This document shows positions 1 to 8,197 of a stretch of DNA of 27,087 bases, piece by piece. Made by a program: the position numbers and the translations under genes. Under the pieces are notes generated by a model. That model had not been told where the DNA came from, did not search any database, and saw nothing but the letters and a program-made list of their open reading frames with translations. The first letter of the stretch is position 1; every line of letters starts with the position of its first letter. Origin of the DNA: CAZXFG01 sp964640515 (lineage in GTDB: Bacteria; Patescibacteriota; Patescibacteriia; Magasanikbacterales; GWA2-37-8); contig CAZXFG010000004.1 in the NCBI GenBank assembly GCA_964640515.1, forward strand, positions 1-27,087. The letters are read 5' to 3'.

Positions 1-4
1 TATT

Positions 5-1243
5 CTAAATTTTATCAAACCCGGTGTATTTACGCAGCACCTCCGGCACAGTTACTCCCCCATCCCTATCCTGAAAGTTCTCAATGATCGCCAATAAAGC
101 TCGGTCCGTGATTACTGTCCCATTCAAAGTATGCACAAATTCTTTTTTACCGTCCGCGGTTTTGTATTTTATATTACTGCGGCGCGCTTGATAATCAGTG
201 GTATTGCTGGTGGAAGTTAATTCGCGATATCTCTTTTGTCCGGCAAACCAACCCTCGCAATCATATTTTTTGGCGGCTGGGAAACCCAAATCTCCGGAGC
301 AGATATTTACCACTTGATAAGGAAGACCCAAGGATTGTAAAATATCCTCTTCATTTTTTAATAGTTCTTCATGTATATTCCAAGAATCTTCCGGCTTGCA
401 CAGCACTACCATTTCTACTTTATAAAATTGGTGCACCCTGAAGAGTCCTTTGGTATCCTTTCCATAACTACCAGATTCGCGCCGAAAACAAGGTGTAACA
501 CTAACATATTTTTTCGTCAGATCTTTTTCCAATAGAGTTTGATCGGCGTGATAATAGACTACAGGGACTTCGGAAGTGCCGATTAAAAATAAATTTTCTT
601 CTCCCGGATTCACGGCATAAACTTCATTTTTATCAGCCGGAAAAAATCCCGTCCCAAACATGGCATTTTCTTTTACCATAATCGGTGGCAGTATCAATTC
701 AAAACCACGCTGAACCGTAAAATCCACCGCATGCTGGATTAAAGCCCTTTCTAATAAAGCTAATTTACCTTTGAGATAAAAGAATCTGGAACCGGAAGTT
801 TCGGCTCCGCGCTCTAAATCCATTAAGTCTTTCACATTGCCCACGGCAAAATGCTCTTGCGCTTCAAAATCCATTTTGGGTATCTTGCCCGCTTTGCGTT
901 CCACTTTATTTTCACTTTCATCTTTTCCTTCGGGAACGGACTTGTGATTTATATTCGGCAAAGTAAATAAAATTTTATTTAATTCTTCTGTTTTTATTTT
1001 TACTTTATTTTCCAATTCACTTATCTCGCCCCCCATTTGGCGGATAGCTTTAATCTCCTCTGGAGAGGGTTTTGTTTTTGAGCGTTTATTTCTCTCGGCG
1101 CGTAATTCATCAGCTTTTTGTTGTAGTGCAATCCGTTCTTCATCCAAACTCAATAAAGCGCCAACATCCGCTTTTACCTGGCGGGTTTTATTATTTTTCT
1201 CCACTATTTTTTTATTTTCTCTGATAAATTTAATGTCTAACAT
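5..1243 (-). CDS. serS: Seryl-tRNA synthetase
   Basis: Cytoplasmic class II aminoacyl-tRNA synthetase that charges tRNA-Ser (and tRNA-Sec where present) with serine. The 412 residues are close to the usual 420-430. Residues 1-110 form the charged coiled-coil tRNA-binding arm. The serine-binding TSE is at 223-225, motif 2 (FRRESGSYG) at 253-261, and the TxTSNTTDYQ segment at 343-352. Motif 3 starts at LNGT (373-376) with its arginine at R381. By my recollection of E. coli SerRS (LNGSGLAVGR), this motif is one residue shorter here. The gene is last in transcription order, 110 bp after the RibL-like gene, with a palindromic repeat between them. No Shine-Dalgarno motif or clear -35 box precedes the ATG at 1243. 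Identification is secure. Confidence 0.97.
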   Translation of the reverse strand: MLDIKFIRENKKIVEKNNKTRQVKADVGALLSLDEERIALQQKADELRAERNKRSKTKPSPEEIKAIRQMGGEISELENKVKIKTEELNKILFTLPNINHKSVPEGKDESENKVERKAGKIPKMDFEAQEHFAVGNVKDLMDLERGAETSGSRFFYLKGKLALLERALIQHAVDFTVQRGFELILPPIMVKENAMFGTGFFPADKNEVYAVNPGEENLFLIGTSEVPVVYYHADQTLLEKDLTKKYVSVTPCFRRESGSYGKDTKGLFRVHQFYKVEMVVLCKPEDSWNIHEELLKNEEDILQSLGLPYQVVNICSGDLGFPAAKKYDCEGWFAGQKRYRELTSTSNTTDYQARRSNIKYKTADGKKEFVHTLNGTVITDRALLAIIENFQDRDGGVTVPEVLRKYTGFDKI

Positions 1244-1259
1244 ACAGGTTTATAATACC

Positions 1260-1346
1260 GTCATTGCGAGGACCCGCCTAGGCGGGGACGAAGCAATCTC
1301 TTTGACTAAGGATTGCTTCGTCGGGCTACGCCCTCCTCGCAATGAC
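1260..1346. repeat. Intergenic palindromic repeat, GTCATTGCGA family
   Basis: This 87-bp element is bounded by 13-bp perfect inverted ends (1260-1272 and 1334-1346). Inside are a second perfect 12-bp pair (1287-1298 and 1311-1322) and a GC-rich palindrome at 1273-1286. It shares its termini with the copies inside tatD and rsmI. In the frame used by those coding copies it would meet a TAG, so this is a non-coding version. No T-run follows the hairpin on the minus strand, so it is not a standard terminator of the upstream gene, though it may act as an mRNA-stabilising hairpin. Confidence 0.9.
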
Positions 1347-1353
1347 AAAATGT

Positions 1354-1746
1354 TTATTTAATTTTAGAGCTTTTGTAAATCTCGGGTAAATGCGGGGCCA
1401 AACGCACAATCTGCACATGATCCTCCACGGCTTCGGCCAGCTTGTCCACGAAAGTCCGCTGGTCATAACCCAGAGCCACCACATCCGGTTTTTCTTCGGC
1501 AATGGCCAAATATTTATCATCATCAATACATCCCAAACGCACCTTATCGGCCATTTTTAATTTTTTTACATTCTCTAATCTGACTTCTTCGTTATTTGAA
1601 GCTGACTTGCCTTTAACCTCGCAAACAGTCAGATCTCGGGCTACTACCACCACTAGATAATCTCCATATTCTTTAGCTTCCGCCAGCATGTGCAAATGGC
1701 CCGGGTGGATGATATCAAAAGTTCCGAAAACCATCACTTTTTTCAT
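1354..1746 (-). CDS. RibL/TagD-like nucleotidyltransferase
   Basis: A 130-residue single-domain cytidylyltransferase-like (HIGH superfamily) enzyme. GTFDIIHPGH spans residues 8-17 with the catalytic HPGH at 14-17. An RLE-type segment follows at 56-58, ALGYDQR at 91-97, and a terminal YKSSKIK corresponds to the family's S/T-S/T-K-I nucleotide-binding motif. The ALGYDQ signature is typical of the archaeal FAD synthase RibL branch of the glycerol-3-phosphate cytidylyltransferase family, so adenylylation of FMN to FAD is my preferred guess. Transfer of CMP to a polyol phosphate is the alternative. It starts 9 bp after the lysS stop and is probably co-transcribed with it. Family call is strong; substrate is uncertain. 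Confidence 0.85.
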   Translation of the reverse strand: MKKVMVFGTFDIIHPGHLHMLAEAKEYGDYLVVVVARDLTVCEVKGKSASNNEEVRLENVKKLKMADKVRLGCIDDDKYLAIAEEKPDVVALGYDQRTFVDKLAEAVEDHVQIVRLAPHLPEIYKSSKIK

Positions 1747-1755
1747 AGAACAGAT

Positions 1756-3219
1756 TTATTTTTCATTTTTCAATGTCGGGAACAAAATCACCTCTTTTAA
1801 ATTCTGGGCGTTCATCAATAATTTCACTAAGCGGTCAATGCCCATTCCCAACCCGGCAGTCGGAGGCATTCCATGCTTTAGAGCGGTAACATAATCTTCA
1901 TCAAAAGGCATGCTTTCTTCATCACCCTTGGCCCCCAATCTTTCCTGCTCTCTAAACCGCGCCTCTTGATCCAGCGGATCATTGAGTTCGGAAAAACCGT
2001 TGCAAAGTTCATTCCCACCCACGCAAACCAGTTGCGTTCTTTCCACATAACGCGGGTCCTCGGTCTTGGCTTTAGCCAAAGGCGACAGTTCCACCGGATG
2101 ATCAATCACAAAAACCGGATTGATTATTTTAGGTCGGACATAGGATTTGTAAATTTCATCAATCAATTTTCCGCGGCCGGTATTTTTATCAATGTCTTCT
2201 ATTTTTAATTCTTTGGCTTTGGCGAACAAAGATTTTTGGTCCGGAAAATCTTCAATATCCAGTTTGGCGTATTGTTTAATCAGTTCGCGCATGGTTTGGC
2301 GAGGATATGGAGGCGTAAAATCAACTTCCCCGTCTGTAGTGCTAATTTTGAGAGGCAATCCCAATGATTTAATCAATTCAGGCAACAAATCTTCCATCAA
2401 ATCCATCAAATCATTATAGTTCGCGTAAGCCCAATAAAATTCAATCTGGGTGAACTCGGGATTATGATTGTTGTCAATTCCTTCATTGCGGAAACACTTG
2501 GCCACTTCATATACTTTTTCAAAACCTCCCACCACCAAACGCTTCAAATACAGTTCCGGCGCAATGCGTAGATACAACTGCATACCTAAAGCATTATGCT
2601 TAGTTATGAATGGTTGGGCGTTGGCTCCGCCATACAGAGTTTGTAACACCGGAGTTTCCACTTCAAAAAATCCGTGTCCGTCAAAATAATTACGAATCTC
2701 CTTTACCAAAAGACTGCGCGTCTTGGCAATGGCCATGGATTCTTCATTGGCCAACAAATCCAAGTATCTTTTGCGATAACGAATTTCCACATCAGCTAAA
2801 CCATGAAATTTCTCCGGCAGAGGCAGAAGAGCTTTGGAAATTAGCTGATATTTTTTTACTAAAATGGAAATTTCGCCTTTGTGAGTGATAAACATTTCTC
2901 CACTAACGCCCAAAAAATCGCCTAGATCAATATTTTTGGCAAAAAATTTGTAGTCTTCTTTCCCTAACTCTTTTTCAGAAAAAGCCACTTGCAAACGGCC
3001 GCTGAAATCTTTCAAGTGCCCAAAACACAACTTTCCCATTTCTCGCTTGGCCACTAAACGACCGGCCACTTGAACCGCCACACCGGTTTTTTTGGCTTTC
3101 GCTTCAGCTAAAGTTTGTATCCTTTCACACAAAGCCGGATAAGGATTTTGGCCCGCCTGTTTGATATTTTCTAAATGTTGCAGACGCACTGCTTCCTCAT
3201 TAATATTGGGTTCGTTCAT
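1756..3219 (-). CDS. lysS: Lysyl-tRNA synthetase, class II
   Basis: Cytoplasmic enzyme that activates lysine with ATP and loads tRNA-Lys. The 487 residues match the usual bacterial length (about 490-505). An OB-fold anticodon-binding domain covers roughly residues 47-125. The class II catalytic core follows, with motif 2 FRNEGID at 243-249 and motif 3 GMGIDR at 458-463. It has its own promoter in the 92-bp gap after greA and probably drives the RibL-like gene 9 bp downstream. The start ATG at 3219 gives the normal N-terminus; no Shine-Dalgarno motif is visible. Confidence 0.97.
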   Translation of the reverse strand: MNEPNINEEAVRLQHLENIKQAGQNPYPALCERIQTLAEAKAKKTGVAVQVAGRLVAKREMGKLCFGHLKDFSGRLQVAFSEKELGKEDYKFFAKNIDLGDFLGVSGEMFITHKGEISILVKKYQLISKALLPLPEKFHGLADVEIRYRKRYLDLLANEESMAIAKTRSLLVKEIRNYFDGHGFFEVETPVLQTLYGGANAQPFITKHNALGMQLYLRIAPELYLKRLVVGGFEKVYEVAKCFRNEGIDNNHNPEFTQIEFYWAYANYNDLMDLMEDLLPELIKSLGLPLKISTTDGEVDFTPPYPRQTMRELIKQYAKLDIEDFPDQKSLFAKAKELKIEDIDKNTGRGKLIDEIYKSYVRPKIINPVFVIDHPVELSPLAKAKTEDPRYVERTQLVCVGGNELCNGFSELNDPLDQEARFREQERLGAKGDEESMPFDEDYVTALKHGMPPTAGLGMGIDRLVKLLMNAQNLKEVILFPTLKNEK

Positions 3220-3246
3220 AATTTTTTGGCTAAAATATACTCTTTA

Positions 3247-3275
3247 ATTGTATCTAATTTCACTCACAAAGTCAA
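3247..3275 (-). promoter_or_regulatory. Promoter of lysS
   Basis: On the minus strand the -35 TTGACT (3270-3275) and -10 TACAAT (3247-3252) are separated by exactly 17 bp; each box matches the sigma70 consensus at 5 of 6 positions. The -10 lies 27 nt before the lysS ATG, implying a leader of about 20 nt. The -35 overlaps the tail of the greA terminator hairpin. Confidence 0.7.
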
Positions 3276-3296
3276 AACCCGCCAAAAGGCGGGTTT
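3265..3296 (-). terminator. Probable intrinsic terminator of greA
   Basis: A perfect 9-bp stem (3275-3283 with 3288-3296) closes a 4-nt loop 16 bp after the greA stop. On the minus strand the stem runs into TTTTGACTTTG, a short imperfect U-tract, so termination may be partial. The tail is shared with the lysS -35 box. Confidence 0.6.
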
Positions 3297-3311
3297 GAGG
3301 ATTTGATTTTT

Positions 3312-3779
3312 TTATTTTACGGCAATAATCTTATACACCTGTTTCCCTCCCGGCGTTATCACTTCTACTTCATCCCCGGCTTGATGTCCCAACAATGCCC
3401 CGCCGATCGGAGAAACATTGGAAATGAAACCCTTGGTTAAATCAATTTCCTGCGGTCCGACAATGGTAAAAATGCGCTCCGCGCCATTTGCGGTTATGAT
3501 TACTTTGCTCCCCAAAGATACGGTTCCGCTGTTTTTAGGATCACGGGTGATGATCTGGGCGTTGGACAAAATTTGCTGTAATTCCATCAATCGCCCTTGC
3601 ACCCAGGACATCTCCTCGCGCGCCTGGTGGTACTCGGCGTTTTCTGACAGGTCACCCTGTTGTTTGGCCTCATCTATTTTTTTAGCTATATCCGGAATAA
3701 TTTGACTTTTCAGATCGTTCATTTCTTTTTGCAGATTATCAAAACTTTCCTGCGATAAATATTGCACATTATCGTTCAT
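3312..3779 (-). CDS. greA: Transcription elongation factor GreA
   Basis: Rescues backtracked RNA polymerase by entering the secondary channel and stimulating transcript cleavage. The 155 residues match GreA (about 158). Residues 1-75 form the coiled-coil hairpin, whose acidic tip carries GDLSENAEY, with D43 and E46 as the expected catalytic acidic pair. The FKBP-like C-terminal domain covers about 80-155 (SPIGGALLGHQAGDEV). It appears monocistronic, with a strong promoter upstream and a terminator downstream. No Shine-Dalgarno motif is seen before the ATG. Confidence 0.96.
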   Translation of the reverse strand: MNDNVQYLSQESFDNLQKEMNDLKSQIIPDIAKKIDEAKQQGDLSENAEYHQAREEMSWVQGRLMELQQILSNAQIITRDPKNSGTVSLGSKVIITANGAERIFTIVGPQEIDLTKGFISNVSPIGGALLGHQAGDEVEVITPGGKQVYKIIAVK

Positions 3780-3832
3780 AATTTCTAAGGATAAAAAAAT
3801 TTATATATTTGAAGAAAATGATATATTAAGGA

Positions 3833-3861
3833 AGTATAACAGCAGTTAAAAACACTGTCAA
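3833..3861 (-). promoter_or_regulatory. Strong promoter of greA
   Basis: The -35 is a perfect TTGACA (3856-3861) and the -10 is TATACT (3833-3838, 5 of 6), with exactly 17 bp between. The -10 ends 53 nt before the greA ATG, giving a leader of roughly 45 nt, the longest leader among the promoters found here. It lies just after the mrdA stop at 3875. Confidence 0.8.
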
Positions 3862-3874
3862 TGTGGATAATGAT

Positions 3875-5806
3875 TTATCTTAGGTATTTTTTACCCCACC
3901 AGGCCAAGAAATCTCTGGCAATGGGCATGGAAGCCGCAAACCCCTCTTCACCCTCCTCCACCAACACCGTAATCACGATTTGAGGCGTATTAAAAGGGGC
4001 AAAGGCCGTATACCATGCATGGTCGTCCTTGGCGGAGCTCCATTGAGCCGTGCCGGTCTTTCCGCCGCTGGTGAAAGGCAAACTTTGCATATATTGGCAT
4101 CCTCCGACTCGCACGCAATCCCCCATTCCTTCCTTGACTATGTTCATGTTATATTTGGAAATGAAATTTTGGTTTAAAATTTTTGGTTGAACTTTTTCTT
4201 CTTTTTTAGTGTTGGGATTGTAAAATCTATCCGCTAAACGGGGCTGATAAATTATTCCTCCATTAGCCACGGCCGCTGTCCAGACCGCGACCTGCAAAGG
4301 CGTAACCAACAAATCACCCTGGCCGATGGAGAGGTTGTAAGTGTCGCCAATATACCAACGGTCGTTCTTGGTTTCTTCCTTCCAACTTTTGCTTGGCAAA
4401 AATCCCGCGCTTTCTCCAATCAAATCTATACCGGTTTTTTGCGCTAAATTAAAATAGCGCATATATTGAGTTAACTTTTCCACTCCTAAACCGATAAAAT
4501 CGCCATAGCCGCCGCCAATGTAATAAAAAAAGGTATTTACCGATAAAGCTATGGCCTTGCGCACATTTGTGATTCCATGTCCTCCGGCCTGCCAATCTCT
4601 AAAAAACCAGCGGTCCACCTGCAAACCGCCGGCGCTTAAAAAACTGGTGCCGGCGTTGATCAGCCCTTCTTCCAAAGCCGCGGCCGCCACCCCCATCTTC
4701 ACGGTGGAACCGGAAGGATAAGTTCCGCCGATAACCCGATTAAAAAGCGGATGATCGGAATCATTTATATATTTCTGAAAACTCTCCGCGTCAATTCCTC
4801 CGGAAAATTTATTGGCGTCAAAAGACGGCCAACTCACTAAAGCCAGAATCGCTCCATTTTGAGGATTAATAGCCACGGCCGCGGCTCGTTTTTTGCCCAA
4901 ACGCGCCAACTGATTTTGAATCAGTTCTTCCAATTTTTTCTGCGCTTCCAAATCTAAAGACAAGTAAAAATTATTTCCCGGCTTTGGCGGCTCCTCGGAT
5001 AGCACCCGCTGTTCATGGCCTCCGGCATCCATTTCCACCTTTTTGATTCCATATTTCCCGCGCAACTCATTCTCATACACTTTCTCTAACCCGATTTTAC
5101 CGATGTAATCGTTAAGCAAATAACCGCTGGAACGCAAGTTTTTTACTTCTTCATCATTAAGTTTGCCTAAATAACCAAGGAGATGCGACAAGCTGAAGGC
5201 GTCTTCCAATAAATAATGGCGCTTGGTGCTTTTTTCAATGAGCAGGCCGGGTAGATTGGCATTTTTAACATACAGATTCAAAGCCGTGTCATAATCCAGA
5301 TTTTCTTTAATGGTCAAAGATTCATAACTGTAATTTTTGTATTTGACGAGCGAATTTTCTATTTTTTCTTTAGGCACGCCGGATAACTCCGCTACTTGAT
5401 TAATAACTTTTTTTCGCGCCACCGCTTCGGCCGGCAGGTTCTGCGGCACGATGGAAAGTAAAAAACTCGGGACATTTTCCACCAACGGCTTTCCGGCGCG
5501 GTCAAAAATAACGCCCCGCTCTGAAGGAATGGATCGTAAACGAACTCTGTTGTTTTCCGCCAACGCGTGGTAGTAGTCGCCTTCCAGCACCTGTAAATAA
5601 AAAACCTTGGCTAAAATAAATAAAAAACTGACCAGCACAAGACCCGCCAGCCATTTTATTTTTCTGCCGCTGACGCTCGCTCCCAGATGTTCTTTGAGGC
5701 CGGGGGCGGCTCCGTAAGATTCTTCCACCCAGGACCGACGATATTTCCCATCCATCCTGCCTACGGAATCAATATCTTTAATTTCAAATAATCCTTTTTG
5801 GTCCAT
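3875..5806 (-). CDS. mrdA: Penicillin-binding protein 2, elongasome transpeptidase
   Basis: Monofunctional class B PBP that cross-links peptidoglycan during rod elongation. It has 643 residues, a usual length. A cytoplasmic N-terminus of about 50 residues precedes the single membrane anchor at about 51-74, then the pedestal domain (SERGVIFDRAGKPL at 95-108). The transpeptidase domain shows SxxK at S367-K370 (STVK), SxN at 422-424 (SVN) and KTG at 583-585. The gene overlaps mreD by 23 bp and is last in the cell-shape operon, so it should be made together with MreBCD. The presence of the whole set argues for a rod-shaped cell with a peptidoglycan wall. Confidence 0.95.
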   Translation of the reverse strand: MDQKGLFEIKDIDSVGRMDGKYRRSWVEESYGAAPGLKEHLGASVSGRKIKWLAGLVLVSFLFILAKVFYLQVLEGDYYHALAENNRVRLRSIPSERGVIFDRAGKPLVENVPSFLLSIVPQNLPAEAVARKKVINQVAELSGVPKEKIENSLVKYKNYSYESLTIKENLDYDTALNLYVKNANLPGLLIEKSTKRHYLLEDAFSLSHLLGYLGKLNDEEVKNLRSSGYLLNDYIGKIGLEKVYENELRGKYGIKKVEMDAGGHEQRVLSEEPPKPGNNFYLSLDLEAQKKLEELIQNQLARLGKKRAAAVAINPQNGAILALVSWPSFDANKFSGGIDAESFQKYINDSDHPLFNRVIGGTYPSGSTVKMGVAAAALEEGLINAGTSFLSAGGLQVDRWFFRDWQAGGHGITNVRKAIALSVNTFFYYIGGGYGDFIGLGVEKLTQYMRYFNLAQKTGIDLIGESAGFLPSKSWKEETKNDRWYIGDTYNLSIGQGDLLVTPLQVAVWTAAVANGGIIYQPRLADRFYNPNTKKEEKVQPKILNQNFISKYNMNIVKEGMGDCVRVGGCQYMQSLPFTSGGKTGTAQWSSAKDDHAWYTAFAPFNTPQIVITVLVEEGEEGFAASMPIARDFLAWWGKKYLR

Positions 5807-6341
5807 ACAAACGCTGGTAACTGATATACTTGGGATTTAAACGACGGAAAAATAAAGCGGTTAATAAATAAATCAAAAAAAACAAGACGGCGGTCAAAAT
5901 TACTTCGTAAAAAATATTAGTCAGGACTTCCGGCCATGAGAGCGTAAAGCCGGGATTAAATAAATTTATCAACAATAAAATCATCAAAAAAGAAAAACGA
6001 AAAATCGCGATGCCTAAAAATCCGGCGAAAAAAACAATGAATAAAGAACGATTGGTAAAAATATTTCTCAAAATCCAATACATTATCATCAAGGTAATGA
6101 TCAAAGCGGAGCTGGTAAGGCCAAAAGGAAAGGAAACGAACAACTCCAAAAGAAAAGCCAGGGGCAGGGCTAACCATAACACCCGCGCGCTTCCGCTGTA
6201 AATAATCAGCCAAAGAAACACAATCAAGACGACATTGATGTGATTAAAAGGAAAAGGCAAGATATTCAGAATCAAAACATGAGCGATAAAGATAGCCGCC
6301 ACCGCCAACAGATATTTTAATATTTTTAAAATTCCGCGCAT
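5784..6341 (-). CDS. mreD: MreD-like rod shape membrane protein
   Basis: A 185-residue, very hydrophobic protein with five to six predicted membrane helices across residues 7-165 and a basic C-terminal tail. Length, hydrophobicity and position between mreC and mrdA identify it as MreD, an inner-membrane component of the elongasome whose sequence is poorly conserved. It starts 1 bp after the mreC stop and overlaps mrdA by 23 bp, indicating translational coupling on both sides. No Shine-Dalgarno motif is present. Context carries most of the identification. Confidence 0.85.
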   Translation of the reverse strand: MRGILKILKYLLAVAAIFIAHVLILNILPFPFNHINVVLIVFLWLIIYSGSARVLWLALPLAFLLELFVSFPFGLTSSALIITLMIMYWILRNIFTNRSLFIVFFAGFLGIAIFRFSFLMILLLINLFNPGFTLSWPEVLTNIFYEVILTAVLFFLIYLLTALFFRRLNPKYISYQRLYGPKRII

Positions 6342-6342
6342 G

Positions 6343-7146
6343 TTAAAAAGAGAGTATCACCGTAGCGGCGATAATTTTTTCTAAATTAACGGTTGTCTCC
6401 AAAACGGCCTGTTGAAAGGGCTGATACGCCTCATTTTCAATGGAAATAACTTTACCGATTAAAAGCCCTTTGGGCACTTGCAAATCCTGCCCGGAAGTAA
6501 TGATTTGTTCTCCGATTAACACCACTTCATTTCTTGGAATAAAATTCATGCGCACGCTGCTGCCATAACCGGCCTCCACCACGCCTAAACTGCGTTCCTT
6601 ATTTAAAACCGTAGCTAAAATTTTGCTCTGATTATCATTAATCAGGCGCACTACGGAAATTTCTCTTTCCACTTTTGTCACTCGGCCAATCAGCGCTCCG
6701 TTTCCAGCCACTACCGGATGCCCGACTTTTATCTTTTCCATCTCTCCGGTATTGATAATAATGGTTTTTTCAATACTATCCACATTACGACCCACCACGC
6801 TGGCTGTCATTGTCGTAAAACTGGTCCGGCGGACAAAACCAAGTTGTTTTTTAAGTTCAGCGTTTTCCTCAACCAATAACTGATTTTGAGCGAGAGCCGT
6901 TTCTTTTTGCTGCGCGTCAGCTAAACACTTGTTGAATTGGCTAAAAAAATCTTCTTTATTAATAAAAAAATGGTAATTATCACCCAACCTTACTCCCATT
7001 TCATTGGCGTTAGTTAAAATCGGCATAAAAATCAGACGCGAGCGGTATTTTAACCAGTTCAGCCATCCTAAATAATTAAAAACAATAATCAACGCCAAAA
7101 TGAAGATAAAAATAAAATAAATTTTTCGGCGAGGCAAAAAAGCCAT
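6343..7146 (-). CDS. mreC: Rod shape-determining protein MreC
   Basis: Bitopic membrane protein that links cytoplasmic MreB filaments to the periplasmic elongasome and activates PBP2. The 267 residues comprise a short basic N-terminus, one membrane helix at about 8-26, a coiled coil at about 70-105 and two beta-barrel-like domains. Conserved phrases are GNGALIGRV, LINDNQSKI and GEQIITSGQ. It lies 25 bp after mreB and 1 bp before mreD. Confidence 0.93.
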   Translation of the reverse strand: MAFLPRRKIYFIFIFILALIIVFNYLGWLNWLKYRSRLIFMPILTNANEMGVRLGDNYHFFINKEDFFSQFNKCLADAQQKETALAQNQLLVEENAELKKQLGFVRRTSFTTMTASVVGRNVDSIEKTIIINTGEMEKIKVGHPVVAGNGALIGRVTKVEREISVVRLINDNQSKILATVLNKERSLGVVEAGYGSSVRMNFIPRNEVVLIGEQIITSGQDLQVPKGLLIGKVISIENEAYQPFQQAVLETTVNLEKIIAATVILSF

Positions 7147-7171
7147 ACTGCATATTTAGAGAAGAAATCAA

Positions 7172-8197
7172 TTAGACGGCCACCTCTTTTAACAGCTCAT
7201 CATCGTCCAGCAAAATCGCCGCCCCGCGCACCATGGCGGTCAGCGGATCATCAGCCAGACGCACCGGAATCTGGGTGGCTCGAACGATCAACTGATCAAT
7301 GCCGCGCAATAACGCTCCCCCTCCGCTGATTACAATACCGCGTTCGTGAATATCGGCAATCAATTCCGGAGGAGTGATTTCCAAAGTGCTTTTAATGTTA
7401 TCCACAATTACTTTTAGCGAACGGGATACGGCCTCTCGCGCCTGTTTGTCGTTTATCATCACTTCTTTTGGCAGGCCGGTAATTATATCGCGGCCGCGCA
7501 TCGGATATACCATGTTTTCCGCCAGCTCTACGGCTGAACCGATTTTAATCTTAATTTCTTCCGCTTGTTTTTCGCCGACCAAAAGATTAAATTCTTCGCG
7601 GGCATACTGCATGATATTATGATTTAACTCATCGCCGGCGATTTTAATGGACTTCCAAAGCACAATTCCGGAGAGAGAAATTACGGCAATTTCACAAGTG
7701 CCTCCCCCGATATCCACGATAATGTTGCCAATCGCTTCTTTAACGGGCATGCGAGAACCGATAGCCGCGGCCATCGGTTCGGTAACAATGAAAACTTCTT
7801 TCGCGCCGGCGTTGAGGATGACATCATGCACGGCTTTGCGCTCCACTTCAGTGATATTAATAGGGGCTCCGATAACCACCCGCGGTCGGGAGAAAAAAGA
7901 CAAGCCACCCTCGGCGATCTTGTCTAGATAATAAGTTAACATTTTTTCCGTAACTTCAAAATCAGAAATAATGCCGCCAATCAGCGGTCTGGTCGTTACA
8001 ATATGAGGCGGAGTTTTACCCAGCATCTCTCTGGCCTCGTTGCCCACGGCTAAGATTTGCTCCGTGCGGGTGTTAACGGCTACCACCGACGGCTCATTGA
8101 TGACGATGCCTCGTCCTTTTACATAAAGGAGGGTGTTGGCCGTACCGAGATCAACAGCGATATCTTTCCTAAAACGCTCATAAATCTTTCCGAACAT
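7172..8197 (-). CDS. mreB: Rod shape-determining actin MreB
   Basis: Bacterial actin homologue that polymerises on the inner membrane face and orients wall synthesis. The 341 residues match the family. The phosphate-1 loop is DLGTANTLLYVKG (16-28), the phosphate-2 loop DIGGGT (162-167), and the adenosine motif includes SGGGALLRG (291-299). The N-terminus MFGKIYERF fits MreB, so the ATG at 8197 is the right start. A perfect AGGAGG (8214-8219) lies upstream, but with an unusual 16-nt spacing. The 5' end overlaps the upstream membrane-protein gene by 20 bp. Confidence 0.97.
   Translation of the reverse strand: MFGKIYERFRKDIAVDLGTANTLLYVKGRGIVINEPSVVAVNTRTEQILAVGNEAREMLGKTPPHIVTTRPLIGGIISDFEVTEKMLTYYLDKIAEGGLSFFSRPRVVIGAPINITEVERKAVHDVILNAGAKEVFIVTEPMAAAIGSRMPVKEAIGNIIVDIGGGTCEIAVISLSGIVLWKSIKIAGDELNHNIMQYAREEFNLLVGEKQAEEIKIKIGSAVELAENMVYPMRGRDIITGLPKEVMINDKQAREAVSRSLKVIVDNIKSTLEITPPELIADIHERGIVISGGGALLRGIDQLIVRATQIPVRLADDPLTAMVRGAAILLDDDELLKEVAV

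Noticed and set aside
1326..1526. A 66-codon minus-strand frame ending in the 1260-1346 repeat
   Set aside because: It overlaps the RibL-like gene in another frame and its end is repeat sequence.
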